Below, piece after piece: positions 27,457 through 38,038 of a stretch of DNA of 50,429 bases (position 1 is the first letter of the stretch; each line of letters starts with the position of its first letter). A program made the position numbers and the translations under genes. Location: contig JAAELQ010000054.1 of NCBI GenBank assembly GCA_024226515.1, positions 1 through 50,429 of the forward strand, written 5' to 3'. Below the pieces are notes generated by a model. It had not been told where the DNA came from and did no database searches. It saw only the letters and a program-made list of their open reading frames with translations. Source of the DNA: a bacterium (GTDB lineage Bacteria > Acidobacteriota > Polarisedimenticolia > Polarisedimenticolales > Polarisedimenticolaceae).

Positions 27457-28089
27457 TCAGCCCCGGCGCTGGCCCACGGCCACGCGAGCCGGCCGGACCA
27501 CGAGCTTGCCCAGCTTGTACCCGGGCTGCAGAGTCTCGGTCACCTTACCGTCCGCGTCGGCCTCGTCCACGGGGTCGACTCGAATGGCCTCGGCCTCGTT
27601 CGGGTCGAAGGTCTCGCCCTCGGGGCTCAGCTTCTGCACGCCCTGCTTCTCGAGCGTGGCGAGAAAGCGCTTGCGCACCATCGTCACGCCCTCGGCCAAC
27701 GCCTTGGCCTCGGGAACGTCCGCGACGTGGGCCAGCGCGAGGTCGAGGTCGTCGACCGAGACGAGCAACTCGCCTACGACCTCGCCGAAGCGCAGCTCGA
27801 CCTTGCGCTCGACGTCGCGCATCAGCCGCGCGCGGACGTTCTCCTGTTCATCCTTGAACGCCTTGAACGCCTCGATGTACTCCTGCAACTTCTGCTCGGC
27901 CGATTCTGCCCGCTGACGGAACTCGTCCAGGATCGAAGGCGCCGCGGGCTCGACCTCGGCGGTCGTCTTGCCCTCGTCCTCGCCGTCCTCCTCGACCCAG
28001 TGGCGCCGGTCGGCCACCTTGAACTCCTCGTCCTCGCCGTCGGCACGTTCGCCGATCTTCATCTCGTCGTCGCTGGACTTTCTCGACAT
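27457..28089 (-). CDS. grpE: Nucleotide exchange factor GrpE
   Basis: Releases ADP from DnaK. The 210-residue protein has an acidic unstructured N-terminus, a long coiled-coil (about 50-110: FRQRAESAEQKLQEYIEAFK) with ENVRARLMRDVE in place of the common N-x-R-K-R, and the beta-rich C-terminal head ending TLQPGYKLGKLVVRPARVAV. ATG 28089 is used; a GTG lies directly upstream. It is the fourth gene of the operon, and neither dnaK nor dnaJ is in the window. Confidence 0.9.
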   Translation of the reverse strand: MSRKSSDDEMKIGERADGEDEEFKVADRRHWVEEDGEDEGKTTAEVEPAAPSILDEFRQRAESAEQKLQEYIEAFKAFKDEQENVRARLMRDVERKVELRFGEVVGELLVSVDDLDLALAHVADVPEAKALAEGVTMVRKRFLATLEKQGVQKLSPEGETFDPNEAEAIRVDPVDEADADGKVTETLQPGYKLGKLVVRPARVAVGQRRG

Positions 28090-28113
28090 CACGTGTGGCT
28101 CCGCTCCTTCGTC

Positions 28114-28503
28114 TCAGCGGCCCAGAAGCCGCCGGATCCTCTCCTCGGTCGGTGGATGTGTGCTGAACCAGCGCCTCATCGAGCGACCGGAGAGCGGCGC
28201 GACGATGAACATGTGGCTCGTTGCCGGGGACGCATCCAACGGCACCCGCCGCGAATACGCGTCGAGTTTCTGCAGCGCCCGGACCAGGCCCTGCGGGCTG
28301 CCCGCGATCTTGGCCCCGGTCGCGTCCGCAGCGTATTCTCTCGAGCGCGAAACCGCCATCTGGATCACGACCGCCGCGATCGGGGCGAGAATTGCTGTGA
28401 GCAGCAGCCCTAGAATGCCGCCGAGCGCACCGCCGCAGACGACGATCAGGCCGGTCAGCAGCCCGAGCAACAGCGCGGTCTTGAAGTAATTCGTCGTCGA
28501 CAT
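28114..28503 (-). CDS. htpX: HtpX (M48 peptidase) with internal deletion of the catalytic centre
   Basis: HtpX is a membrane zinc protease of about 280-300 residues that degrades damaged membrane proteins. Here only 129 residues remain. The N-terminal transmembrane segment ([18 protein letters not shown]) joins directly to the C-terminal part ([47 protein letters not shown]). About 155 residues between them, including the HExxH zinc site, are missing, with the frame kept. The join lies near 28414-28425 in GGCGGC, where short repeats could have recombined. The third zinc ligand (Glu of REYAAD) is still present. The start has an AGGA ribosome site. It cannot be a protease in this form, but the clean frame suggests recent loss or a retained function. 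Confidence 0.8.
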   Translation of the reverse strand: MSTTNYFKTALLLGLLTGLIVVCGGALGGILGLLLTAILAPIAAVVIQMAVSRSREYAADATGAKIAGSPQGLVRALQKLDAYSRRVPLDASPATSHMFIVAPLSGRSMRRWFSTHPPTEERIRRLLGR

Positions 28504-28551
28504 GTTCCTGGACCCCACGCCCCCCGTGACATGGGTGGTGGTCGATTCTGG

Positions 28552-29010
28552 TTACGGGCCGGAGGAGATCGGGATGCGATTCGGCGCGCTCGCCTCCTTC
28601 TTCGGCAACGAGATCTCGATCACGCCGTTCTTCTGCGTGGCGTGGATCGCCGTGGCGTCGACGGACGGCGGCAGTGCGATCTGCGCCGAGAACGCGCCCT
28701 GCGGTCGTTCGACGCGCAGGTACGAGTCGCGGGCGACCTCCGCGTCCGCCTTCCGCTCTCCGCGGATCACCAGCGTCCCGTCTTCCACCCGCAACTCGAC
28801 GTCGGCCGAGTCGATCCCGGGAAGGTCCGCGCGAACGACGTATTGCCCGGTCTCCTCGAACAGGTCCAGCGGCGGTCGCCAGCCGTCGCGGACCACGAGG
28901 TCCGCGTCGCCCTGACCCGACGAGCGCGACAGGGTGTCGTCGAACAGCTGCTTGATCTTCTCCTGCAGTGAGACGAGGTCCCGCAACGGATCCCAGCGTT
29001 GAATTGCCAT
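28552..29010 (-). CDS. Small heat-shock protein, Hsp20/alpha-crystallin family
   Basis: An ATP-independent holdase of 152 residues. The N-terminus MAIQRWDPLRDLVSLQEKI is typical of bacterial class Hsp20s; the alpha-crystallin domain runs from about 45 to 135 (YVVRADLPGIDSADVELRVE, then LVIRGERKAD), and the conserved A-x-x-x-N-G-V-L-type motif appears as ATQKNGVIEISLPK. GGAGGAGA lies upstream of the ATG. It is the second gene of the clpB operon, and would pass bound substrates to ClpB and DnaK. Confidence 0.92.
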   Translation of the reverse strand: MAIQRWDPLRDLVSLQEKIKQLFDDTLSRSSGQGDADLVVRDGWRPPLDLFEETGQYVVRADLPGIDSADVELRVEDGTLVIRGERKADAEVARDSYLRVERPQGAFSAQIALPPSVDATAIHATQKNGVIEISLPKKEASAPNRIPISSGP

Positions 29011-29059
29011 GAAGCTCTCCTCCGATCCGGGTCTTCCGGACGCTGGCCCTATTCTACGA

Positions 29060-31675
<2,616 letters not shown>

Positions 31676-31745
31676 GGATTCACCTGATTTCCTTGAAATA
31701 CGCGGTCTTCTCGGGAGGGTCTTGCCCCTCGACCGGTGTTTGTTT

Positions 31746-31772
31746 GTTGGGATCGCCGGGGCCGAATGTCAA
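31746..31772 (-). promoter_or_regulatory. Heat-shock-like promoter of the clpB operon
   Basis: On the minus strand CTTGACA (ending at 31767) is followed after 15 bp by CCCAAC (31746-31751), about 70 bp before the clpB start. This fits a sigma-32-like promoter (CTTGAA, spacer of 13-15, CCCCAT) moderately and also has a perfect TTGACA for a housekeeping sigma. Confidence 0.5.
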
Positions 31773-31804
31773 GTTTTGGGCTTCGTTGGCGCCGGGTTGT
31801 GGCG

Positions 31805-31894
31805 GGCTTGGACGCAAACCCCCGGGGGATTCCCCCGGTCCCCCTGCCCCGCGCCCCACGACGCCGGCAGACCGACGTCGTGGAACGCGGGTCC
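31805..31894 (+). repeat. Structured 90-bp repeat, left copy
   Basis: One of two inverted copies flanking a 139-bp centre upstream of clpB. It contains hairpin A, CCGGGGG/CCCCCGG with an ATT loop (31822-31838), and hairpin B (31848-31891): outer stem CCCGCG/CGCGGG, two C-A mismatches, inner stem CCACGACG/CGTCGTGG and the loop CCGGCAGACCGA. The right copy is 80/90 identical, and nine of the ten differences fall in hairpin B stems and preserve or improve pairing. Confidence 0.85.
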
Positions 31895-32033
31895 AAGTTG
31901 CTCGCGGGTGCCGGGGCGCGACGCGCTCAACTTGGCGAGCGCACAGATCGTCCCGCTCGAGTTGTCCGCTCGAAGAAAAATCGGAGGGCTTCACCGACCG
32001 ACCACGATCACACCTCGAAAAGAAAGGGAACAA

Positions 32034-32123
32034 GGACCCACGTCCTGTGACGTCGGTCTGCCGGCGTCACAGGGCGTGGGGCAGGGGGACCGGGGGAATC
32101 CCCCGGGGGTCTGCGTCCAAGCC
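32034..32123 (-). repeat. Structured 90-bp repeat, right copy (inverted)
   Basis: Read on the minus strand it starts GGCTTGGACGC and ends GGGTCC like the left copy. Hairpin A (32090-32106) is identical. Hairpin B (32037-32080) has outer stem CCCACG/CGTGGG and inner stem CCTGTGACG/CGTCACAGG around the same CCGGCAGACCGA loop. It ends 21 bp from the stop of the tldE gene. The 139 bp between the two copies (31895-32033) contain no gene, but show CCAAGTTG/CAACTTGG as a further inverted pair beside the left arm. Confidence 0.85.
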
Positions 32124-32144
32124 GGCGACGAGCTCGACGAACGG

Positions 32145-33437
32145 CTACTTCGGGTCGAAACGGCAGGGGAACAGCAGGCCGGGCGTGTGCTCGCCCTCGA
32201 CCCGGACCAGCCTCAACCCGTCGCTGCGCAGCGTGTCGAACAGGTTCCCCGAGATCGTTCCCCTCAGCCGGCCGTCGAAGCCGCTCCGCGTCACGGCGAG
32301 TGCCTGCGGCGCCGAGAGCGAGAAGTCGCCGCTGGACGAGTCCTGCGTGTGCACGCCGAGCACGCTGAGGATCAGCGCGCCGCCGTCGGCCTCACGCATC
32401 GCCTCGTCGAGCGTCAACGGCGTGGGGCCCTCGAGGTGCAGGGTATCCATGCCGTAGGGCAGGGGCGTCGGCTCGAGCCCCAGCCGCTTGGCGTACTTTA
32501 GGCCCAACACCGGCCGGACGAGCCTTCCGCGCTCGACGTAGGTACAAGGTGCCGCGGGAAGGCCGGACGCGGTAAAGCGATAGGAGCCGCTTCTCATCGG
32601 CTTCAGCGGATCGACGCGCAACGTCAGGTCCTCGCGCAGCACCGTCTCGTCGCTGCCGAACTGCGCGATGCGGAACCGGCCCTCGCCGTGATCCACGGTC
32701 GAGCCGTCGAGGCTGTGCAACAGCGTGCTCAGCGCATACTGCTCGACGACCCGCGGGTGGAGGATCACCGGGTAGCTGCCGCCGGGCATCGGCTCCGCGT
32801 CGCGCGAAAGCTGCGCGGAGATGTCGAACAACCGCTCCAGTCGAGCCTCGAAATCGTCGTCGCTCTCGGGCTCGCGTGCCCCGAACCCGTCGCCCGCCTC
32901 GCCGTTCAGCGAGACGTGCCAGCCGAACGCCGTGCCGCGCGCCGCGACGTCGAGTCCGGCCGATGTCACCAGCCGCGACGCGGCCTCCGACGCCCCGAAC
33001 GACCCGCTCCACGTCCGGATCCCGCCGGTCGCGACGCGTTCGCGAATCCGCGCGAGGCGCCGAGCGATGCTCCGCGTGTCCCCGCCCGCGACCTCGGCGG
33101 TGGTCGCGTCGTGAAGCTGCACCTGGGGCATCTCAGCCGGCCCCAGAACCTGCGCCGCGTCCGGGTCGTCGTAGGCCGCCTCGCGGGCGTGGTCCAGGGC
33201 TTTTCGCGGATCGGCGGCGAGCTGGCCGCGCTCGAAGTACCCGTGGCTGACCAGGCCGTCGTCCCACACGATGAGGTAGCGCGCGCCGCAGCCCTCGGCC
33301 AGCGAGAGCGGAGCGTGCGCGTTGCCGGCCTCGCGGTCCTTGATCCCCAGCGAGAGCCGCCTCGACTCGGTGCCGTAGATCGACCAGTCATTCACGGAGG
33401 ACGCCGCGAGCGCGTCGAGCAGGGCCTCGATCGCCAT
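32145..33437 (-). CDS. TldE/PmbA-family protein
   Basis: The non-catalytic partner of the TldD metalloprotease. In studied systems the TldD-TldE heterodimer degrades unfolded peptides and matures peptide antibiotics. The 430 residues show the family layout: N-terminal domain with SLGIKDREAGNA, the central SYPVILHPRVVEQYALSTLL, where TldD has its HExxxH and this one has none, and the C-terminal VLGVHTQDSSSGDFSLSAPQ. ATG 33437 begins MAIEALLDALAAS; the gene starts 6 bp after tldD ends, on the same strand, so they form one operon. Confidence 0.85.
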   Translation of the reverse strand: MAIEALLDALAASSVNDWSIYGTESRRLSLGIKDREAGNAHAPLSLAEGCGARYLIVWDDGLVSHGYFERGQLAADPRKALDHAREAAYDDPDAAQVLGPAEMPQVQLHDATTAEVAGGDTRSIARRLARIRERVATGGIRTWSGSFGASEAASRLVTSAGLDVAARGTAFGWHVSLNGEAGDGFGAREPESDDDFEARLERLFDISAQLSRDAEPMPGGSYPVILHPRVVEQYALSTLLHSLDGSTVDHGEGRFRIAQFGSDETVLREDLTLRVDPLKPMRSGSYRFTASGLPAAPCTYVERGRLVRPVLGLKYAKRLGLEPTPLPYGMDTLHLEGPTPLTLDEAMREADGGALILSVLGVHTQDSSSGDFSLSAPQALAVTRSGFDGRLRGTISGNLFDTLRSDGLRLVRVEGEHTPGLLFPCRFDPK

Positions 33438-33442
33438 GCGCG

Positions 33443-34933
33443 TCAGCTCCCGCCCAGCCGGACGTCGGGGTGCTCGTCCAGGACCAGGAAGTAGTGGCTG
33501 CCGCCGCTCGACGGGACGCTCTGGCCCCACTTGCCGCAGTAGCCGATGGCGTCGAGCATCAATGGGCCGAACGCCTCGCGCACGGATTGCAGGGCGCCGA
33601 ACATCGAGCCGGAGAAGATCGCCGGCTTGAACATCTTGATTCCGTTCGCGTCCAGATCGTAGATCGCCTTGCACTGAAAGACGAAGTCGCCGATCGCGGT
33701 GTTGACCTGTCCGCCGCTGTAACCCGACAGGAAGGCGACGCGCGGGTGCCGCTCGAACACGCCGGCCCGCGCCAGCAGCTCACGCACCTCTTCCGGGCCG
33801 TAGTCCTCGAACGCGCCGGGCGCGGGCAACGGCTCGTCGACCTCGATGCGGATGTTGGTCATCCTCGGTTGCGGCGCGCTGCGGAACGACTCGGCGCGCC
33901 CCGCGCCGGTCAGCCGGACACCGCCGGGGCCCGCCGACCAGGGATCGGACAGCGCGTCGCCCAGCTTCCCGTGGTCCACGATCACGGCGCGCTCACGCGG
34001 GATGCCGTTCGCGCTGAACGGCTGCCACGCGTGGTCGCCGGTCACCGGCTCGTCGATGATCGAGACGTGATCCGGCCCCACGTCGTCGCCCGCGCGAAAC
34101 CGGCCGTCGCGCGCCAGCACCGACGAGCGGAAACCGTCGGCCTCGGCCGAGTGCCCGAACGCCTCGTGGGCCAGGCCCTTGGCCAGCGCGTAGTCGATCA
34201 CCAGCGGGAAGCTGCCCGCGGGGTGGTTCGGGGCGTCGGGGAGCTGCAACGCCAAGCGGGCCGCGTGCTCCGCGCGACGCAGAAACACGGAGACGACGGC
34301 GTCGTCCCAGGCGAGGCCTGGATGATCGTGGAACATCGACGCGTGGACGCCGTGGCGCGAGCCCTCCGCGTCGGTGGTCGCGCGAAACCCGAGGCTGCAG
34401 CGCGGCATGGCGAACAACACGTCGCAACCGTCGTTGCGTACGATGCGCCAGGCGTCGAGCTCGGACTTGTAGCTGACGACCACGTTGACCCCCGGCACGC
34501 GACCGCGGATCTCGTCTTCCAGTTCCGTGAGCCGCCGCGTGACCCGGGACAGGTCCACGTCGTCGAAGGCGTCCACGAAGCCCGGTACGGCGCGCGCCGT
34601 CGACGCGGGTCCCCATTGCGCATCGCCCGCGCGCTCCAGTCCGAGGGTCTCTCCGCTGCGCGCCATGCGCACCGTGCGGTCGAGCAGCTCCAGCGCGGGT
34701 TCTTCGACGAAGTCGTCGCGATTGCCGAGGGCCACGAAGCCCTCCGGAGTGACCGCCTGCACGCCGTGGCCCGAGACGGACGTGACGCTGCAGCTCTCCG
34801 CCTTCCCGCGGCGCACGACGACGCGGCGTACCGCCCGCGACTGGGCGCGCCAGACCAGCGTGACTCCGGCCGCATCGGCGCGGTCGACGAGCCCGGCAGC
34901 CAGCCCGTCGAGTCGTTCGAGATCGGAGATCAT
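33443..34933 (-). CDS. tldD: TldD-family metalloprotease
   Basis: The catalytic subunit of the TldD/E protease, cytoplasmic. The 496-residue protein carries the zinc motif HEAFGH at residues 256-261 (HExxxH) in the context LAKGLAHEAFGHSAEADGF, then IPRERAVIVDHGKLGD, RMTNIRIEVDEP and the C-terminal FLSGYSGGQVNTAIGDFVFQ block with the cysteine ligand expected in YDLDANG...MLDAIGYCGKWG. Start at ATG 34933. The neighbouring tldE confirms the pair. No peptide-antibiotic precursor was seen nearby. Confidence 0.9.
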   Translation of the reverse strand: MISDLERLDGLAAGLVDRADAAGVTLVWRAQSRAVRRVVVRRGKAESCSVTSVSGHGVQAVTPEGFVALGNRDDFVEEPALELLDRTVRMARSGETLGLERAGDAQWGPASTARAVPGFVDAFDDVDLSRVTRRLTELEDEIRGRVPGVNVVVSYKSELDAWRIVRNDGCDVLFAMPRCSLGFRATTDAEGSRHGVHASMFHDHPGLAWDDAVVSVFLRRAEHAARLALQLPDAPNHPAGSFPLVIDYALAKGLAHEAFGHSAEADGFRSSVLARDGRFRAGDDVGPDHVSIIDEPVTGDHAWQPFSANGIPRERAVIVDHGKLGDALSDPWSAGPGGVRLTGAGRAESFRSAPQPRMTNIRIEVDEPLPAPGAFEDYGPEEVRELLARAGVFERHPRVAFLSGYSGGQVNTAIGDFVFQCKAIYDLDANGIKMFKPAIFSGSMFGALQSVREAFGPLMLDAIGYCGKWGQSVPSSGGSHYFLVLDEHPDVRLGGS

Positions 34934-35002
34934 GTGGGGCGACGGTAGCCGGGAAGTCCGGCGCTTGCAAGCGACTTCACCGGTGATGACTCGGACAGGC
35001 TC

Positions 35003-35233
35003 CTAGCCGATCGTGATGGCGGACGCGACGCAGTTGTCCACGCAGATCCAGCACTCGGTGCATGCCTGTCCCTTGACGACCTGCGTGAAGCCTTCCCTGT
35101 GCAGCAGCACGTCCTCCGGGCACACGCTTTCGCACACGCCCGTGGCCTCGCACAAATCGTAATCGATCTTGACCGGCGAGGGCTTCTCCTCGCGGTCGCC
35201 CGCGCCGCCGGAATTGTCGAATTCCAAGGCCAT
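35003..35233 (-). CDS. Ferredoxin, probable [3Fe-4S][4Fe-4S] type
   Basis: A 76-residue electron carrier. The second cluster site is canonical: CTECWICVDNC (CxxCxxCxxxC). The first is LCEATGVCESVCP, where the usual second Cys is Thr (CxxTxxCxxxCP), as in the [3Fe-4S] ferredoxins that serve P450s with a variable residue at that position. It is therefore probably a seven-iron ferredoxin. The first 22 residues are acidic and unstructured. It has its own promoter in the divergent gap with the dGTPase gene and no redox partner next to it. Confidence 0.85.
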   Translation of the reverse strand: MALEFDNSGGAGDREEKPSPVKIDYDLCEATGVCESVCPEDVLLHREGFTQVVKGQACTECWICVDNCVASAITIG

Positions 35234-35267
35234 GTATCGGACCTCGTCGCCCCCTGGGTTTGGAGCG

Positions 35268-35296
35268 AATCTAGGCCCCCCGTTTCGGCGCGGCAA
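35268..35296 (-). promoter_or_regulatory. Ferredoxin promoter
   Basis: On the minus strand TTGCCG (35291-35296), a 17-bp spacer and TAGATT (35268-35273), with the ferredoxin ATG 34 bp downstream. Confidence 0.5.
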
Positions 35297-35305
35297 GTCG
35301 CGGTG

Positions 35306-35311
35306 TAGGAT
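35306..35311 (+). promoter_or_regulatory. Candidate -10 of the dGTPase gene, leaderless arrangement
   Basis: TAGGAT lies 8 bp before ATG 35320, so transcription would start at or next to the start codon. No good -35 is visible. Confidence 0.35.
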
Positions 35312-35319
35312 CCCCGGCG

Positions 35320-36690
35320 ATGGCCGAGTCGATGCGACAGATCCTGGAAGCCGAGGAGGACGAACGGCTGACCCCGTGGGCCCTGCGTTCGCGCGACGCC
35401 GCACGCCGCCACGCGACCGAGCCCGAGGGTCGCGCCTTCGACTACCGCACCCGCTTCCAGCGCGACCGCGATCGGATCGTCTACTGCCGGGCGTTTCGCC
35501 GCCTGCGACAGAAAGCGCAGGCGGGCATCCTGCCACGCTACGAGGATCACCGGAGAAACCGCCTGACGCACACGCTGGAGGTCAGCCAGCTGGCGCGCAC
35601 GATCGGCCGCGCATTGCGTCTCAACGAGGACCTGATCGAGGCCATCGCGCTGGCCCACGACCTGGGTCAGCCGCCGTTCGGCCCCATCGGCGCGCGCACG
35701 CTGAACGACATTTTCTGCGGACGGCATGACGGCCGCGGCGGGCCGGGACTGGGCGATCTCGGCGGCTTCGACCGGACGCTGCAGGGACTGCGTGTGGTGG
35801 ACGAGCTGGAGAAACGCTACGAGCATCCCGGGCTGAACCTGACCGACCCCGTGCGCGAGGGGATCCTCAAGAGCGGCGGGGACGTGCACGCCGCACGGGA
35901 CACGCTGGTCGGCGTGCGCGTCGGTCGTCCGGCGCTGTTCGAGGCGCAGGTCGTCGCGCTGGCCGACCGCATCGCGGCCGCTCTGCACGATCTGGACGAC
36001 GCCCTGCAGGCCGGGACGGTCGAGCCGCAGCAGGTCGAGCGGCTCGAGGCGGTGCGCGAGCTGCGCAAGAAGCTCGGCGCGCGCTACCGTGCCCGCGCCG
36101 GGCGGTTCATGAAGGCCAACGTCTTGCATCGCGGATTGACCCATCTGTTCGTCACCGGTGCGATCCTCCACACGCGGCGCAACCTCGATCGCTGGGCGCA
36201 GAACCACGGCATCGAGTCGCCGGAGGAGTTCGCGGGGCAACGTGACGACGTCGTGCGGGGGACCGAGGTCCATCTGCCGCGGACCGCGCGGCGCATGCTG
36301 GACGAGATCGCCGGATTCCTCGAGGCGCGAGTGCGCCGCGGCTACGACGCGGACCAGATCGAGGCTCGCGGGCGCCGTGTGGTCCAGGGACTGTTCGCTG
36401 CATACTTCGCCGACCCCACGTTGCTCGAGGATCACGTCCTGTTGCGCTTCCGCCAGACCACCGGGCGCCGCTTCCTGCGTGACCTGCAGCGGCGCGACAT
36501 CGACGACGAGGTGGATCGTCACTACCGGGGCGAGCCGCGCTTCGCGCGCCTCCTGGCCGACCACCTGGCCGCGATGACGGACGCTTACGCCATCGCCACC
36601 CACGAGCGTCTGATGGGCATCGGAGCCGTGCCGATCCCGGGTGCGGAGCAGCTTCGTCGCGAGGCCGAGAGGCGCCGCGAGAGCGACTGA
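35320..36690 (+). CDS. dgt: dGTPase-family HD protein with altered active-site residues
   Basis: A 456-residue HD-domain protein of the deoxyguanosinetriphosphate triphosphohydrolase family, which cuts dNTPs to nucleoside and triphosphate. The metal site is intact: RLTHTLEVSQLARTI, AHDLG (His113-Asp114) and VALADRIAAALHDLDD. However the motif that in E. coli reads HDIGHPPFGHFGE reads HDLGQPPFGPIGA here, so the positions of catalytic His126 and Glu129 are Pro122 and Ala125, and His121 is Gln117. The activity may be changed or regulatory. ATG 35320 is 8 bp after a -10 box. Confidence 0.82.
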   Translation: MAESMRQILEAEEDERLTPWALRSRDAARRHATEPEGRAFDYRTRFQRDRDRIVYCRAFRRLRQKAQAGILPRYEDHRRNRLTHTLEVSQLARTIGRALRLNEDLIEAIALAHDLGQPPFGPIGARTLNDIFCGRHDGRGGPGLGDLGGFDRTLQGLRVVDELEKRYEHPGLNLTDPVREGILKSGGDVHAARDTLVGVRVGRPALFEAQVVALADRIAAALHDLDDALQAGTVEPQQVERLEAVRELRKKLGARYRARAGRFMKANVLHRGLTHLFVTGAILHTRRNLDRWAQNHGIESPEEFAGQRDDVVRGTEVHLPRTARRMLDEIAGFLEARVRRGYDADQIEARGRRVVQGLFAAYFADPTLLEDHVLLRFRQTTGRRFLRDLQRRDIDDEVDRHYRGEPRFARLLADHLAAMTDAYAIATHERLMGIGAVPIPGAEQLRREAERRRESD

Positions 36691-36729
36691 TCCGGTCCGA
36701 TAGACCCCGTCGGACGGCTCTTGGCGGCC

Positions 36730-36738
36730 TGCTAGACT
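36730..36738 (+). promoter_or_regulatory. Extended -10 promoter before glyA
   Basis: TGCTAGACT (TG-n-TAGACT) at 36730-36738, 34 bp upstream of ATG 36773. GCGAGGTGA near 36761-36769 supplies the ribosome site. Confidence 0.45.
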
Positions 36739-36772
36739 ACGAGACGAAAACGCTTCCTCGGCGAGGTGAACC

Positions 36773-38038
36773 ATGATCCAGCGCGCGCTGAAACAGGCCG
36801 ACCCCGAAACCGCCCAGGCTCTCGCGGGCGAGCTCGAGCGACAGTCCTCCGGGCTCGAGTTGATCGCTTCGGAGAACTTCGTCAGCGAGGCCGTGCTCGA
36901 GGCGATGAGCTCGGTGCTGACGAACAAGTATGCCGAGGGGTACCCCGGGCGGCGGTACTACGGTGGGTGCGAATTCGCGGACGCCGTCGAGCGCCTGGCG
37001 CGCACGCGGGCCAAGCAGCTGTTCGACGCCGAGTACGCCAACGTTCAACCGCACTCGGGCAGCCAGGCCAACCAGGGCGTCTACTTCACGATGCTCGAGC
37101 CGGGCGACAAGGTGCTGGGCATGGACCTGTCGCACGGCGGGCACCTGACCCACGGCCACCCGCTGAACCTCTCGGGCAAGCTGTTCGAGTTCGTGGCCTA
37201 CGGTGTGAGCCGCGACGACGAACGCATCGACTACGACGCGCTGCATGAGCTGGCCAAGGAGCACCGCCCCAAGATGATCGTGGTCGGAGCGTCGGCCTAC
37301 CCGCGCACGATCGACTTCGAGCGCATCGGCGCGATCGCCGACGAGGTCGGCGCGTCGGCGATGGCCGACATCGCGCACATCGCGGGGCTCGTGGCGGTCG
37401 GCCTTCACCCGAGCCCGGTGCCGCACTGCCGCTACGTGACGACGACGACGCACAAGACGCTGCGCGGGCCGCGTGGCGGACTGATCCTGGGGCGCAAGAA
37501 GGATGCGAAGGCGATCAACCGCACGGTGTTCCCCGGCATCCAGGGCGGACCGTTCATGCACACGATCGCCGCGAAGGCGGTCGCGTTCGGCGAGGCGTCG
37601 CAGCCGGAGTTCCGCGACTACATCGACCGCGTGCTGGAGAACGCGAAGGCGCTGGCGCAGCGCATCGCGGGGCACGGGTTCCGCATCGTCTCCGGCGGAA
37701 CCGACAATCACCTGATGCTGGTCGACGTGTTCTCCAAGGGCGTGACCGGCAAGGACGCCGAGCTCGCGCTCGACGCCGCGGGCATCACGGTCAACAAGAA
37801 CACGATCCCGTTCGACGAGAACCCGCCGATGGTCTGCAGCGGCATCCGCATCGGCACGCCCGCGCTGACCACGCGCGGCATGGGGCCGGACGAGATGGCC
37901 GTCGTCGGCGACCTGATCGCTCGCGCGATCGAGGCCCGCGAGGACGAGAGCGAGCTGGCGCGGATCAAGGCCGCGGTGGCCGAGATGACCGACGGCTTCC
38001 CGCTCTATCCCCAGCGACTCGCCGCCGCCCGGGCGTGA
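36773..38038 (+). CDS. glyA: Serine hydroxymethyltransferase
   Basis: A PLP enzyme that converts serine and tetrahydrofolate to glycine and methylene-tetrahydrofolate. The 421-residue protein is full length: [59 protein letters not shown] and the PLP lysine in [20 protein letters not shown] precedes the ATG. Its last codons overlap the start of the helicase gene (GTGA, 38035-38038). Confidence 0.97.
   Translation: MIQRALKQADPETAQALAGELERQSSGLELIASENFVSEAVLEAMSSVLTNKYAEGYPGRRYYGGCEFADAVERLARTRAKQLFDAEYANVQPHSGSQANQGVYFTMLEPGDKVLGMDLSHGGHLTHGHPLNLSGKLFEFVAYGVSRDDERIDYDALHELAKEHRPKMIVVGASAYPRTIDFERIGAIADEVGASAMADIAHIAGLVAVGLHPSPVPHCRYVTTTTHKTLRGPRGGLILGRKKDAKAINRTVFPGIQGGPFMHTIAAKAVAFGEASQPEFRDYIDRVLENAKALAQRIAGHGFRIVSGGTDNHLMLVDVFSKGVTGKDAELALDAAGITVNKNTIPFDENPPMVCSGIRIGTPALTTRGMGPDEMAVVGDLIARAIEAREDESELARIKAAVAEMTDGFPLYPQRLAAARA

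Noticed and set aside
31680..32033. A 117-residue minus-strand frame across the left structured repeat
   Set aside because: It spans the hairpins and the clpB promoter, resembles no family and has biased Pro/Arg/Gly composition.
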